Part shown: positions 8,322 through 17,041 of the stretch, one piece after another
Layout of the letters: each line of letters begins with the position of its first letter
How positions within the stretch are numbered: the stretch's first letter is position 1
NCBI RefSeq assembly: GCF_004358345.1
Contig: NZ_CP037952.1
Location: forward strand, 682,001-746,000
Length of the DNA: 64,000 nt
From: Parashewanella spongiae
Lineage (GTDB): Bacteria; Pseudomonadota; Gammaproteobacteria; Enterobacterales; Shewanellaceae
Reading direction: 5' to 3'
Notes under the pieces: model-generated
What the model saw: only the letters and a program-made list of their open reading frames with translations
Databases searched by the model: none
Told to the model about the DNA's origin: nothing
Made by a program: the position numbers and the translations under genes

Positions 8322-11300
8322 TTACACACCTCTAATGACACTTGTTGGCTCAGTGGATTGTCCGTTATTAATATGGATCTCAAGTTGAGGGTAGGCAATG
8401 ACTAAATCATTATCTCTTAGCTTTTGAGTGATCAATTTATGTAACTCATGCCGTAGCGGCCAACGGCTAGACATGTCAGTAGCATAAGCCCTAATTTGAT
8501 AATCTTGAGTATGTTGCCCGAAGCCTGAGAACCAAACTTCAGGTGAAGGATTTTGTAACGTGTGTGGACATTCTCGTACCGCCTGATATAAAGCCGCTTC
8601 AACTTTTGCCGGATCTGAGTCCCTAGCCGTTGAAACAGTAATCGTGACACGAGTTATTGGGTCGGATAACGACCAATTTATTAACTGCTCGGTAATAAAG
8701 GCTTTGTTGGGAACAATGATTTCTTTTCTGTCCCAATCAATAATTGTCGTTGCCCTTATTTTAATTTTACTCACAGTGCCTGTAAGTTCACGTATGGTGA
8801 CGGTATCGCCGATACGAACGGGCTTTTCAAACAAAATAATTAACCCTGAGATAAAATTCGCAAAAATTTCCTGTAAACCAAAGCCTAAACCCACAGACAA
8901 TGCAGCAATCAGCCATTGCAGTTTTGACCACTCAACACCCAATATATTAAACCCGATGAGCATTCCTACAAAGAGTACTAAGTAACGGCTAACGGTCGTG
9001 ATGGCGTACCCAGTTCCTGAACTGAGTTCTAAACGCTGTAAAATAGTGAGCTCTAATAAGCCGGGTAAATTGGCCGCAATCATCATCGAAAAGCCAAACA
9101 TAATTAATCCGTATAATACCGACTTAAGCGAAATGGGCAGTTGTTGTTCAATGCCGTTGATACTGGCATGAGTTGTCCATAAGGTAATGCCATCAAAAAA
9201 CGAAAAAAGAGCTGAGTGAGTCTGAGTCCATAATCCAACGACACTGGCTAGTAGACCGAGCAACAGTAATGAACGAACTAAACCTAAGGATTGGCTCGAT
9301 ATCGTTTCTAAATCCACTTCTGGCTCTTCATAAGTATCACCACTGTCAGCAACGTTGGTTTCACCCTTTTCTCGTTGTGATAATAATTCTGCACGTCGAG
9401 CTTTAGCTCGTTCAAATGCAATTCGACGTCTTTCGATCAGCATCCAGCGTTTTATGAGTTGGTAGATTAATAAAAAACCGAGTCCGATAAATACTGATAG
9501 TGTGAGCTGCATAAGCATTTGGAATGCTGTGAAGTAATAGCCCATGTAAGATAAAACGGCGGCTATAATCGGTGATACTCTAAGCGCGGACCACAACAGT
9601 TTTTGTAACAGACGTTTGTTGGTGTTGCCGCTTTGCAGCTTATGGTACTTCATTAAGTGGTCAATATTGCGTAATAAAAAGAATAGCAGTAAGCAGATTA
9701 GAATAAATGCACCGCGGCCAATACTGTTTCTTAATATGGATAAATCCAATAATTGTGTAAAACTGATGCAGGCCACAAGAATGATATTTAAATAGTAAAA
9801 TCGCTTTATAAAGCCGTAAACACCAACAATCATTTGTTCTGAACTTTTAAAATGGCCAATCAGCAGACCTTCTGGCAATGACATGACGTAACAGAGTCTT
9901 TGTAATAAATAGAATAATCCAACACCGAGCACCGCTCCCCCAGTTGCGTGGACAATATTATGCTCTGAGAGGTAAAGTAAGTAACCAGCAAGTACGATTG
10001 ATATTGGTTTAAGTAAGCTGTAGCTCAATGTGATCAACAATGTTTTGAAGGTGCTGCTGAATTTGTCTTGGGTAACATTGCCAACACCTACAAGGTTTTC
10101 TCTAAGATGGGTTCGAAAACGGTTGCGATTCAAATCTTGGATGATCAAGCATAATGTTAGTACGATTATCCACCACGACCAGTAGTTTTGCTGTTCAACC
10201 CAAACAAACTTAAAGTCGCCCCATGGCGCTTCATTAGCGAGCAGTTTTATGCTGGTACCGATATCAATAAACCATTGTTGACCTATTCTTGGCGCATTGG
10301 GAACCCAAAATAGTTGCTCATTGAGTAAATTACTGAGTTCAGAATATTGATCAGTTAATTGCGTGTAGATAACTTTTAACTTCGCCAATTCATTAAGGTA
10401 CTGCACATACTCTTTTTGTAACTGTTTGATTAATGACAACTGTGACTGAATTAATTTTAAGTGCTGAGTGCTCAGTTCTGTATTTTGCTCCAGTTGTTGG
10501 TGATTAATGATTTGTTGTTGTTCTAAATGATACTTGGCTAATCGAGCACTTGAGATAGTACTTTGTAATTGGTTGAGATTGGGAGGCGGAGCCAAGGACT
10601 CCAAGGTTTTTAAGAAATGTTCACCAAAGGCCGAATTTAATTTTACCCATGAGATTTGCTCTTTTATATTATCAAGTTGGCGCGTTTGAACCTGATAGAG
10701 GTTTTCAGCCTGTTCTTGTCGTTTGACCGAACTATTAATGCCTAGAGTGAGAGACTGCAATCGTTGCGCATAAAGTCGGTTAGTGTTACTGAGTTCTTCA
10801 GCAATAGGATCTAAAATTTTTCCTTTGGAACTTAAGTTTTTTGCGATTGTTTCAGTGGTATTTTTCTGTCGCGCCGCACCAATTTTATTATTGAGTTTTT
10901 CTATTAACTTTTCTTGTTGAGCCAATTGAGCACGAACCAGTTTAAGGCGAAGTTGTGCGATGATTAATCGATTGGGGTTACTAGAAAAGTCGGCTTCTAA
11001 GGTGTCTAATGTTTGTTGATAAAGTTGCCGTTGGTTTTGTTGTCGCTGCCCGTTAGGGGTGCCAATTGGAGCGAGAGGCGCCTTTTTGTGCTGAGCCAAA
11101 GCGTTTCGAGCATGGCTAATATGCTCTGGAAGCTGGTTATGACGACTTAATAATTCACTGATTTGTTGACTGAGTTCCGCTTCGAGATCTTTTAATGAAG
11201 AAAGCTTTACGCTAGCGGTAGAAGCTTGCTCAGAAAGCTTCGTTTTGCTGTTTATTGTCAGCGGGCTTTTAGGTTTATTTAATTCGGCATTCAATGTAGT

Positions 11301-11531
11301 GCGTAGGCGTTCGAAGTCGACTTGAGCCTGTTGATAAGAGTCAGCTTGTTCCTTTAGCTGCTGAATACTGAGTTCAATCGTCTGTTGTTGTTTTTCATTA
11401 TTACTGGTTTGATTTGTTGGGCTCGGTTTGATTCCAAGACGAGTGTTTAGTGTTGAAATCTGGCTAGCATTTACTGAAATACTGAAAAGTACAATTAACC
11501 CTATGAGGTAGAACCAACTAATACGCTGCAT
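8322..11531 (-). CDS. KefA/MscK-type mechanosensitive channel
   Basis: A large (1069-residue) inner-membrane channel of the MscS superfamily, expected to release solutes on hypo-osmotic shock. Order: signal peptide (about 1-22, ending ...VNASQ), a long periplasmic coiled-coil region (about 40-400, Gln/Leu-rich), roughly eleven transmembrane helices from about 450 to 900, then the MscS core. The pore helix and following segment read LSVGLGFGLQEIFANFISGL (about 880-900), then EKPVRIGDTVTI and the cytoplasmic cage. Length and layout match MscK (1120) and MscM/YjeP (1107) of E. coli; I cannot choose between them. Regulation is not evident. Confidence 0.93.
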   Translation of the reverse strand: MQRISWFYLIGLIVLFSISVNASQISTLNTRLGIKPSPTNQTSNNEKQQQTIELSIQQLKEQADSYQQAQVDFERLRTTLNAELNKPKSPLTINSKTKLSEQASTASVKLSSLKDLEAELSQQISELLSRHNQLPEHISHARNALAQHKKAPLAPIGTPNGQRQQNQRQLYQQTLDTLEADFSSNPNRLIIAQLRLKLVRAQLAQQEKLIEKLNNKIGAARQKNTTETIAKNLSSKGKILDPIAEELSNTNRLYAQRLQSLTLGINSSVKRQEQAENLYQVQTRQLDNIKEQISWVKLNSAFGEHFLKTLESLAPPPNLNQLQSTISSARLAKYHLEQQQIINHQQLEQNTELSTQHLKLIQSQLSLIKQLQKEYVQYLNELAKLKVIYTQLTDQYSELSNLLNEQLFWVPNAPRIGQQWFIDIGTSIKLLANEAPWGDFKFVWVEQQNYWSWWIIVLTLCLIIQDLNRNRFRTHLRENLVGVGNVTQDKFSSTFKTLLITLSYSLLKPISIVLAGYLLYLSEHNIVHATGGAVLGVGLFYLLQRLCYVMSLPEGLLIGHFKSSEQMIVGVYGFIKRFYYLNIILVACISFTQLLDLSILRNSIGRGAFILICLLLFFLLRNIDHLMKYHKLQSGNTNKRLLQKLLWSALRVSPIIAAVLSYMGYYFTAFQMLMQLTLSVFIGLGFLLIYQLIKRWMLIERRRIAFERAKARRAELLSQREKGETNVADSGDTYEEPEVDLETISSQSLGLVRSLLLLGLLASVVGLWTQTHSALFSFFDGITLWTTHASINGIEQQLPISLKSVLYGLIMFGFSMMIAANLPGLLELTILQRLELSSGTGYAITTVSRYLVLFVGMLIGFNILGVEWSKLQWLIAALSVGLGFGLQEIFANFISGLIILFEKPVRIGDTVTIRELTGTVSKIKIRATTIIDWDRKEIIVPNKAFITEQLINWSLSDPITRVTITVSTARDSDPAKVEAALYQAVRECPHTLQNPSPEVWFSGFGQHTQDYQIRAYATDMSSRWPLRHELHKLITQKLRDNDLVIAYPQLEIHINNGQSTEPTSVIRGV

Positions 11532-11634
11532 TTACTTCCATTTATCGTTAAATGAAAAACTATTCTAATAGTAGATAACTTGAGGTGACTTTGATATTTC
11601 TTTTTTATGGATTTTTGATGAAAGGTGAATAGCT

Positions 11635-11768
11635 TGATCAAGGTAACCACACGAGTGAGTGGTATATGCACTACTCATGGGGTAATTTCGTCATTCCCGT
11701 TTTCCTGGTACTGGTGGATTATAAAGTATACGATTTTTGTTCGGAAAATATTCATGCGTTTACCCTGA
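11635..11768 (-). repeat. Dispersed repeat family 4, copy 2
   Basis: The reverse complement of the outer blocks of the repeat at 5982-6199 (GGGTAAACGCATGAAT, GGGAATGACGAAATTACC, CACTCACTCGTGTGG). It lacks the 32-nt module carried by copy 1. It lies between the channel gene's start and the interrupted MITE1 copy B. Confidence 0.65.
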
Positions 11769-12020
11769 TAGCTTGATTTTTATTGAAGGTGAGGAGTTGG
11801 TATTATACCAATTACAGTAAGTAATCTCTCACTCAGCAAGAGCTAAAGGGGTTCAGTGCAAGGCACAAGCTCGAAGTACTTTATTCCCTACGGCCGGCAT
11901 ACAACGCTGGCGTTCAACGCATTTTGTGCTTTTGTCGGGATAATTAAAGTGCTTGTAACGCAGTAATGGTACCCTTTAGCCTCGCCCTTTGGGAGCTTGT
12001 ATGTGCTCACTTTGGTTTAT

Positions 12021-12253
12021 CCTAAAAACATCAGTTGAACGCTGAGTATATGAGTAACTGTTTGAGCAATTGGATGATTTTATTATCATGTTTTTCACCC
12101 AATGAGTGAAATGCTCTACGCTCACAAGCTTGCTAAAATGGCTGCTATCTGCGTTGTAACTTTTGCAAGTAGAATAGCTACTTGCTGCAAGCTACGTCTT
12201 AATATCAGCCATTTTTTCTACGCTTGAGAACGCAGTCAACTGATGTTTCTAGG
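12021..12253 (+). repeat. MITE2 copy 1 (233 bp)
   Basis: Terminal inverted repeats CCTAAAAACATCAGTTGA and its near-complement TCAACTGATGTTTCTAGG. The target duplication is TTTAT: one copy is at 12016-12020, and the other is at 14265-14269, beyond the group II intron. A second 233-bp copy, inverted, lies at 20909-21141 and a longer relative at 29997-30259. Non-coding. Confidence 0.88.
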
Positions 12254-14264
12254 GAGCGCCACGAAGCGCTTTATTCTGTTGCGGGATTTGTCTCAACGTA
12301 TACGCAGCCAAGCGATTACATGGCCATAAACCAGAGACAGCAACGTTATTATTTATAATAAGTCCATCAGGTTGAAACGTACCTGACGGGATAATTACCA
12401 GTTCATCCCGAAATCTGACGGGCATGCATAATGGGTAACCGCTATGACATGAAGCCCTGTGACAAAGGCCTTGAATAAAGGTTGAGATGCAATGTAGGCC
12501 GCAGCATCAAGCGAATTCAGTTAAGCGTCGTAAATCAAAAAATGAAGATGGGGAGTCTTTCCTAGTTGACGAACCCTGACACAAACAGAGAAGCAACTGG
12601 TAAATGCATCTGTTTGATCTTCCGGCGTAATATGAAGTGGCATGTATTGAAGGAAATAAAGTGAACGTGGGAGAGCCTGAGTGTTGGAAGGTAGTGACTT
12701 GCACTATCCGAATATAAGGTAAACCGAAATTTCAGATAGGGCGCTCAGGCAGTCGGATGAGCCCATAGTACCGTTAACCGTGAAGACAACATAACTTCAC
12801 ATCAGGGAAGGGGCTCAGTGTTACACCCGTTTTTTAACGTAACTTTTGAGGTGAAATTGCCATATGGCTAACACTCCAGTAAATATCAGAATATTACAGC
12901 GAAAACTTTACTTACGCTCAAAGCTTAACTCGGAGCTTCGATTTTACAGCTTGTACGATAAACTCAGTCGCCTAGATATACTCGAAGAAGCCTATCGACG
13001 ATGCAAAGCCAATAAAGGCGGAGCAGGAATTGATGGCATCACATTCAGTTATCTAGAGCAGCAAAAGAAAGTCGTTGCGCTGTTAAAAGAAATTCAAACT
13101 CAATTACAACAGAAAAACTATCGACCTAGCCCAGTCAAACGAGTAGAAATACTCAAAGACAACGGCAAAACGCGGAAACTTGGGATCCCGATAATCAGTG
13201 ACAGAATTGTGCAAATGGCGATGACAATAGTGATGCAACCCGTCTACGAACCTCATTTACATGAACACAGTTATGGCTACCGTCCATGTCGAAGCGCCCA
13301 GCAAGCGGTAAAAGTCATTGAAATGAGCCTAAAACAAGGCTACCAGCACGTACTCGATGCTGACTTGAGCGCCTATTTCGATACCATCCCGCACGCTAAG
13401 TTGATGGCAAAAGTAGAAAGGCGAATAAGCGACAGCAGCTTTCTGAGTTTGCTGAAAAGCTTTATCAAAGCGCCCATCAGCGTAGAGACGGTCAACAGAA
13501 AATGGCGAATAGAAGCAAGCCGATGTGGCACTCCGCAAGGCGGAGTTATCTCTCCACTACTGGCTAACATCTATCTCAACGATTTCTGTTTGAAAATACA
13601 CGAAAAAACACCGTGTAAAATCGTTACCTATGCAGATGATTTTGTTGTACTTCATAAGCAAACCTACACACAAGAGCAACTGGACTGGATAACACAGCAA
13701 TTAAGTGATGAAGGTCTGAAGCTAAATCAAAGTAAAACCCACTGTGTGGATATGGGAAAGCTGATGAATAAGTTTGATTTCCTCGGTTTTAACTTTCAAC
13801 GGATCACAGGCCTCATCATAGGCACCAGTTACATTAAGATACAGGCGTCTAAGAAGAGCCAAACAAAGCTGAAAAATAAAATCAGAGACATAGTGAAACA
13901 CCGAACCTCAAATACACTTGGCGTACTGATAAATAAGGTTAATCAAGTTCTGAGGGGATGGAAACACTATTTTGGTGGGATAGGTTATCCCAGAGGTGTA
14001 TTTTTCAGAATAAATGGATTTGTAGTAAACCGATTCTATCGATGGCATCGTCGCTTAAGTCAACGTCGAAGCAAGTATCTATCACGAGGTGCTTACGAAA
14101 AATTACGCCAAGCTGGTCTTGAGTATTTACCCACGACAAGATGATAAGCAAAGTGAAGGAGCTGAGAGAAGTGTAACAACAGAGCCGTGTGAGGGAAAAC
14201 CTCATGCACGGAATCGAAGAGGGGCTGCTGGATAAGCGATAGCGAAGCCAGTAGCCTACTCTAC
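12254..14264 (+). mobile_element. Group II intron (2011 bp) with maturase ORF
   Basis: A self-splicing retroelement. The 5' end is placed at GAGCGCCACGAAGCGC because an independent 5' fragment at 20813 begins with the same bases. Structured RNA precedes the maturase ORF. Domain V is recognisable near 14180-14215 (GAGCCGTGTGAGG, GAAA loop, CATGCACGGAATC), and a domain VI-like hairpin follows (stem GGCTGCTGG with CCAGTAGCC). The 3' end is placed at CCTACTCTAC (14264) because MITE1 sequence resumes at the next base. The intron sits between the right end of MITE2 and its TTTAT target duplication, so it arrived after MITE2. Confidence 0.88.
12864..14144 (+). CDS. ltrA: Group II intron reverse transcriptase/maturase
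   Basis: The 426-residue intron-encoded protein copies the intron into DNA and assists splicing. Reverse transcriptase blocks are in order: KANKGGAGIDGITF, RKLGIPIISDRIVQMAM, HSYGYRPCRSAQQA, DLSAYFDTIPH, TPQGGVISPLLANIYLN, and the catalytic YADD in IVTYADDFVV (about residue 255). The C-terminus holds the maturase (X) region with RGWKHYFG and no obvious HNH endonuclease, as in classes that rely on other targeting. The frame is intact, so the intron could be active. GAGG lies about 9 bases before the ATG. Confidence 0.96.
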   Translation: MANTPVNIRILQRKLYLRSKLNSELRFYSLYDKLSRLDILEEAYRRCKANKGGAGIDGITFSYLEQQKKVVALLKEIQTQLQQKNYRPSPVKRVEILKDNGKTRKLGIPIISDRIVQMAMTIVMQPVYEPHLHEHSYGYRPCRSAQQAVKVIEMSLKQGYQHVLDADLSAYFDTIPHAKLMAKVERRISDSSFLSLLKSFIKAPISVETVNRKWRIEASRCGTPQGGVISPLLANIYLNDFCLKIHEKTPCKIVTYADDFVVLHKQTYTQEQLDWITQQLSDEGLKLNQSKTHCVDMGKLMNKFDFLGFNFQRITGLIIGTSYIKIQASKKSQTKLKNKIRDIVKHRTSNTLGVLINKVNQVLRGWKHYFGGIGYPRGVFFRINGFVVNRFYRWHRRLSQRRSKYLSRGAYEKLRQAGLEYLPTTR

Positions 14265-14454
14265 TTTATAAAGAATATTTCTCAAAATTGTCTTGACGTA
14301 GCAATGTAATAAAGACAGTTTGGTATGTCGGTAACAACTATGCCTTCATCAATTTCGATTGCACTTTGAGCACATACATAGCTCTGAGTTGAGCATTTAA
14401 TTACTGTAACTACCTGATGTGTGAATTTTATAACTCATTGAAATTGCTAATATC

Positions 14455-14552
14455 GTCATTCCTGCGAAGGCAGGAATCCAGCATCTTTTTCTTTTTTAGA
14501 TCAAAAAGGCACCAGATTCCCGCTTACAACATGCGGGAATGACGGACGTTTG
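14455..14552. repeat. REP-like GTCATTCC inverted repeats
   Basis: Two small hairpins of the 'TCATTCC..GGAATGA' type: CCTGCGAAGGCAGGAATCC at about 14460 and CATTCCCGC read in reverse at about 14540. Related CCAGCGAAGGCTGG hairpins occur in the 180-bp repeat. These resemble the small palindromic repeats scattered in many gammaproteobacterial genomes. No gene is present from 14145 to 14570 besides the intron 3' end, the MITE1 remainder and these. Confidence 0.6.
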
Positions 14553-14570
14553 AAAGGTTCAGTGGCGCGG

Positions 14571-15060
14571 TTAGACTGCCAACATTCCCTCAAATATTAT
14601 TGCATCTTTATCAAACTCAAGATTGAGATAAGCACCAATGGTTAATCCCAGCATCTTTCTTCCCATTCGACTGGTCAAGTGCCACAAGTCTCGGCAGTTA
14701 ACATGCTCAATATCAAAATATTTAACAAGCTGTCCTATGGTTGTTTCAACCCTTCTACGTACATTCATTAATAGCTTTACTGCCCATTTAGGACGACTAT
14801 CTTTCATATTTTTTCGTAACGGTGTTTGTAAAATCAATGTCAGCTTGAAGATAGTATTCATTGAGTATTGGTCTAATAAGCCCTTTATCAACAATTAAAA
14901 GGTCTTTGATATTATTGATAATTTCATAAGCAGAATCACGTTCTTCAACATTTGCGGCGGTTAAAGTGAACTCTACTGGAGTGCCTCTTTCATCAACAAG
15001 TAGATGCCCATGAAAACCGTAGTATCTCATATCCTTAGAGGCACAGTTACATGAAGTAGG
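14571..15060 (-). pseudogene. IS982-family transposase, 5' truncated and frameshifted
   Basis: Two overlapping frames together give the C-terminal half of an IS982-type transposase. Upstream frame: RYYGFHGHLLVDERGTP, FTLTAANVEERDSAYEI, LLIVDKGLIRPILNEY. Downstream frame: LQTPLRKNMKDSRPKW, RRVETTIGQLVKYFDIEHV, DLWHLTSRMGRKML. The reading shifts near 14840 in a GATTTTACA run, where a single-base indel restores the expected DLQTPLRKNMKD. The N-terminal half is absent. It is inactive, and its ends are not recognisable. Confidence 0.85.
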
Positions 15061-15381
15061 AAAAACTAATACCCAAGAGTTTTACTGGTGAACTCGTTAG
15101 TAGAAAGGAGTCTTGTGACCTGATCATGACTGTAAGCATCATCTAATAAGCCTGACACCCCTGTTGCTGTTACCTGCCCAAAGCTAGATAGTTGGTAATC
15201 GCTTTACAGCTCTAGCAATTCATCGCTCAAAGTATGATTATGCCACTAACCTTGAACTTGAAGCGGTGCGTAACATGAGTTAATTAATCACGCAGTGCAT
15301 AACAATGAATAAAACATCATTGTTAATTCATTCTTGGTTAATTGATGAGCATTATACTTTAGTTTTATAAAGTATTACTGA
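15061..15381. other. Gap between IS982 remnant and IS4-family element; nothing recognised
   Basis: About 320 bp of AT-rich sequence without an ORF of coding character on either strand. Part may be decayed IS982 DNA, but no inverted repeat or target duplication could be paired. Confidence 0.5.
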
Positions 15382-15412
15382 CTCAAGTTTCGGAGTTCAT
15401 TTTTAGCTAAAA

Positions 15413-16111
15413 TCATGGGTACTTTCCAGTAGAAATAGCCTCTTGGCGTAATGTAAAAGTATCCATTTGCATAACTTGATTAAAAAACGAGGTCACTTCT
15501 TCGTTGATTTTATTCAGTATGATTTCGCTTTCTGTTGTTGATAACGAAGAAATACTAGAAACTGCATCGCTGATCAAAGCCTTAAATAAGCCCCATAATT
15601 TACAAGCAAAATCTAAATTTTGTAGACTGTCGCAAAGTAGGTTCCTTGAGTCACAGACTTTGCTGTTTTCATCATTTTGCTTCGCATGCAGAAGCAAGCA
15701 AAATCTCAACCCTGTTAGATGAATTGAAGCAATATAAGCACTGTAATGACGACTTTGCTCACTCAAAAAGCCAAGATGTTGTTTGGCTTCCTTGAAGTAC
15801 ACTTCAATTCCCCAACGCAAAGCGTAAATCTCAAGAATTTTTTCATCGCTTAGCGAAGCATCCGTACTTAAAAATAATGCCCAATCGTGTTTACCTGCTT
15901 TTTTCTTATCAGGATTAACACCTCGACAAAAGACGAGTTTAACCTTAATCCAATTCGGCTCAAGCTTTGCCGTTTCTGCTAGATTCAACTCAACGACAAT
16001 GGACTTTGTTTGATAAGGCAACCCTGCTAGTTTTTGCCATCGGCCTTTTACTTGGGTTTTGAATAGTTCGGCGGCACTGCACTCTGATTTATCCGCTAAG
16101 CGGTACTTCAT
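15413..16111 (-). CDS. IS4-family transposase, C-terminal part
   Basis: 232 residues starting with KYRLADKSECSAAELF. It carries the C-terminal catalytic region of IS4-type DDE transposases: the Y-(2)-R-(3)-E-(6)-K-like signature is visible in YALRWGIEVYFKEAKQHLGF, which contains the catalytic Glu. Its ATG overlaps the stop of the upstream ORF (ATGA), with that ORF's frame one base off. It is the continuation of the ORF at 16108-16884 and alone would not be a working enzyme. Confidence 0.85.
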   Translation of the reverse strand: MKYRLADKSECSAAELFKTQVKGRWQKLAGLPYQTKSIVVELNLAETAKLEPNWIKVKLVFCRGVNPDKKKAGKHDWALFLSTDASLSDEKILEIYALRWGIEVYFKEAKQHLGFLSEQSRHYSAYIASIHLTGLRFCLLLHAKQNDENSKVCDSRNLLCDSLQNLDFACKLWGLFKALISDAVSSISSLSTTESEIILNKINEEVTSFFNQVMQMDTFTLRQEAISTGKYP

Positions 16112-16884
16112 TTTGTTTTTTTCATTCGGAGAATAGCCGTCAAATCATGCTCAAGCGTCATGCTGATAATAGGCTTGGTGGCAAACCAAGAGTCTGCAAG
16201 AAAATAATCAGCTTCAATACCTACTCCCAGCGCACGTTTAACCATACCTGCAACCATAGCAGGCTTAGTTTGAGCCACAGATTGCTTGTAACGTTTAGCG
16301 ACTATTGAGCGCTCATCTTTAAATTTACGGGTTAGAGGTTGTGCTTTGGTTTGACTGATGAAGAGTTCATTATCCAGTGGGACAAATTGACTATCAGAAG
16401 CGTAGCCAAAACTCAGTACTTGCTGTCCCATAACACAACGCCCTGTCAAATGGTCGAAGTGACTGGATACGCCGGGCATTTTCTTACCACGACGTTGCTT
16501 TACTGAATCATCGACAACAAAAGCTCTGACTTTACTCTTGCCTTCCTGTTTTATGAGTTTTTTAGCGGTGTAAAGTTGCAGTTTTCTCCAATTCAAGTCT
16601 TCTCGGTTGAGTAAATCATAAAGCACATCTTTCTTAGCAGAAGAAAAGCTGAGTAGTGACTCTTTAGCAAACATAGATATGGTATCAACCTTCAACCAAA
16701 CCCAAAGCATTAGTAAGTAAACGACTTCGGTTGCTTCAATACCCGAACGTTTACTGAAGCCACAAGATGTCAACATTGAAACAAAACCAAGCTGTTTCCA
16801 TGATGTGCTGAACGAATTATCAATTTGAATGCCTGAACGCTGTAAAAAATTAGAAGTAAGTGATGGTAGAGAAAGTGATTTCAT
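16108..16884 (-). CDS. IS4-family transposase, N-terminal part
   Basis: About 258 residues from the ATG at 16884 (a TTG at 16935 would add 17 unlikely residues). It holds the first two catalytic acidic positions of the DDE domain: VRAFVVDDSVKQRRGKKMPG and the later DYFLADSWFATKP. The frame ends ILRMKKTK just after a run of seven A residues. One more A, or a -1 slip on that run, would fuse it to the downstream ORF as MKKNKMKYR, close to intact relatives as I recall them. So the split is either a one-base loss or a slippage-regulated fusion. Confidence 0.85.
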   Translation of the reverse strand: MKSLSLPSLTSNFLQRSGIQIDNSFSTSWKQLGFVSMLTSCGFSKRSGIEATEVVYLLMLWVWLKVDTISMFAKESLLSFSSAKKDVLYDLLNREDLNWRKLQLYTAKKLIKQEGKSKVRAFVVDDSVKQRRGKKMPGVSSHFDHLTGRCVMGQQVLSFGYASDSQFVPLDNELFISQTKAQPLTRKFKDERSIVAKRYKQSVAQTKPAMVAGMVKRALGVGIEADYFLADSWFATKPIISMTLEHDLTAILRMKKTK

Positions 16885-17041
16885 GTCAATATTTGTCTGA
16901 GAGTTGGTGTGTTTTAGTTTTTGTCTAAGCAACAAGATTATAACACATTAACTCTCATCTTTTATTTATATATCAGTAAAATACGCTCACTTCATTATTG
17001 AATTTGAACTCCGAAACTTGAGTTGCTGAGAGGCTTGTAAA

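Larger units (their letters stand above)
11816..14412 (-). repeat. MITE1 copy B, interrupted by MITE2 and a group II intron
   Basis: MITE1 in reverse orientation: left block 11816-12020 and right block 14265-14412, together about 350 bp. The right block includes the 32-nt module in reverse (14302-14333) and ends GAGCATTTAATTACTGTAA with a decayed last few bases. In the uninterrupted copy at 51990-52351 the corresponding sequence runs straight through (TTTATAAAGAATACTTCTC in reverse), which shows that 12021-14264 was inserted. Confidence 0.85.
15382..17022 (-). mobile_element. IS4-family insertion sequence (about 1641 bp)
   Basis: Bounded by perfect 18-bp inverted repeats, CTCAAGTTTCGGAGTTCA at 15382-15399 and its complement at 17005-17022. 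The transposase, read on the minus strand, is split into two frames at 16108-16111. The right end lies only 20 bp before the start of the 1209-residue gene, so the element must have replaced or moved that gene's promoter region. No convincing target duplication was found at the ends. Confidence 0.9.

Noticed and set aside
12507..12704. 65-residue minus-strand ORF
   Set aside because: It lies in the structured RNA part of the group II intron.
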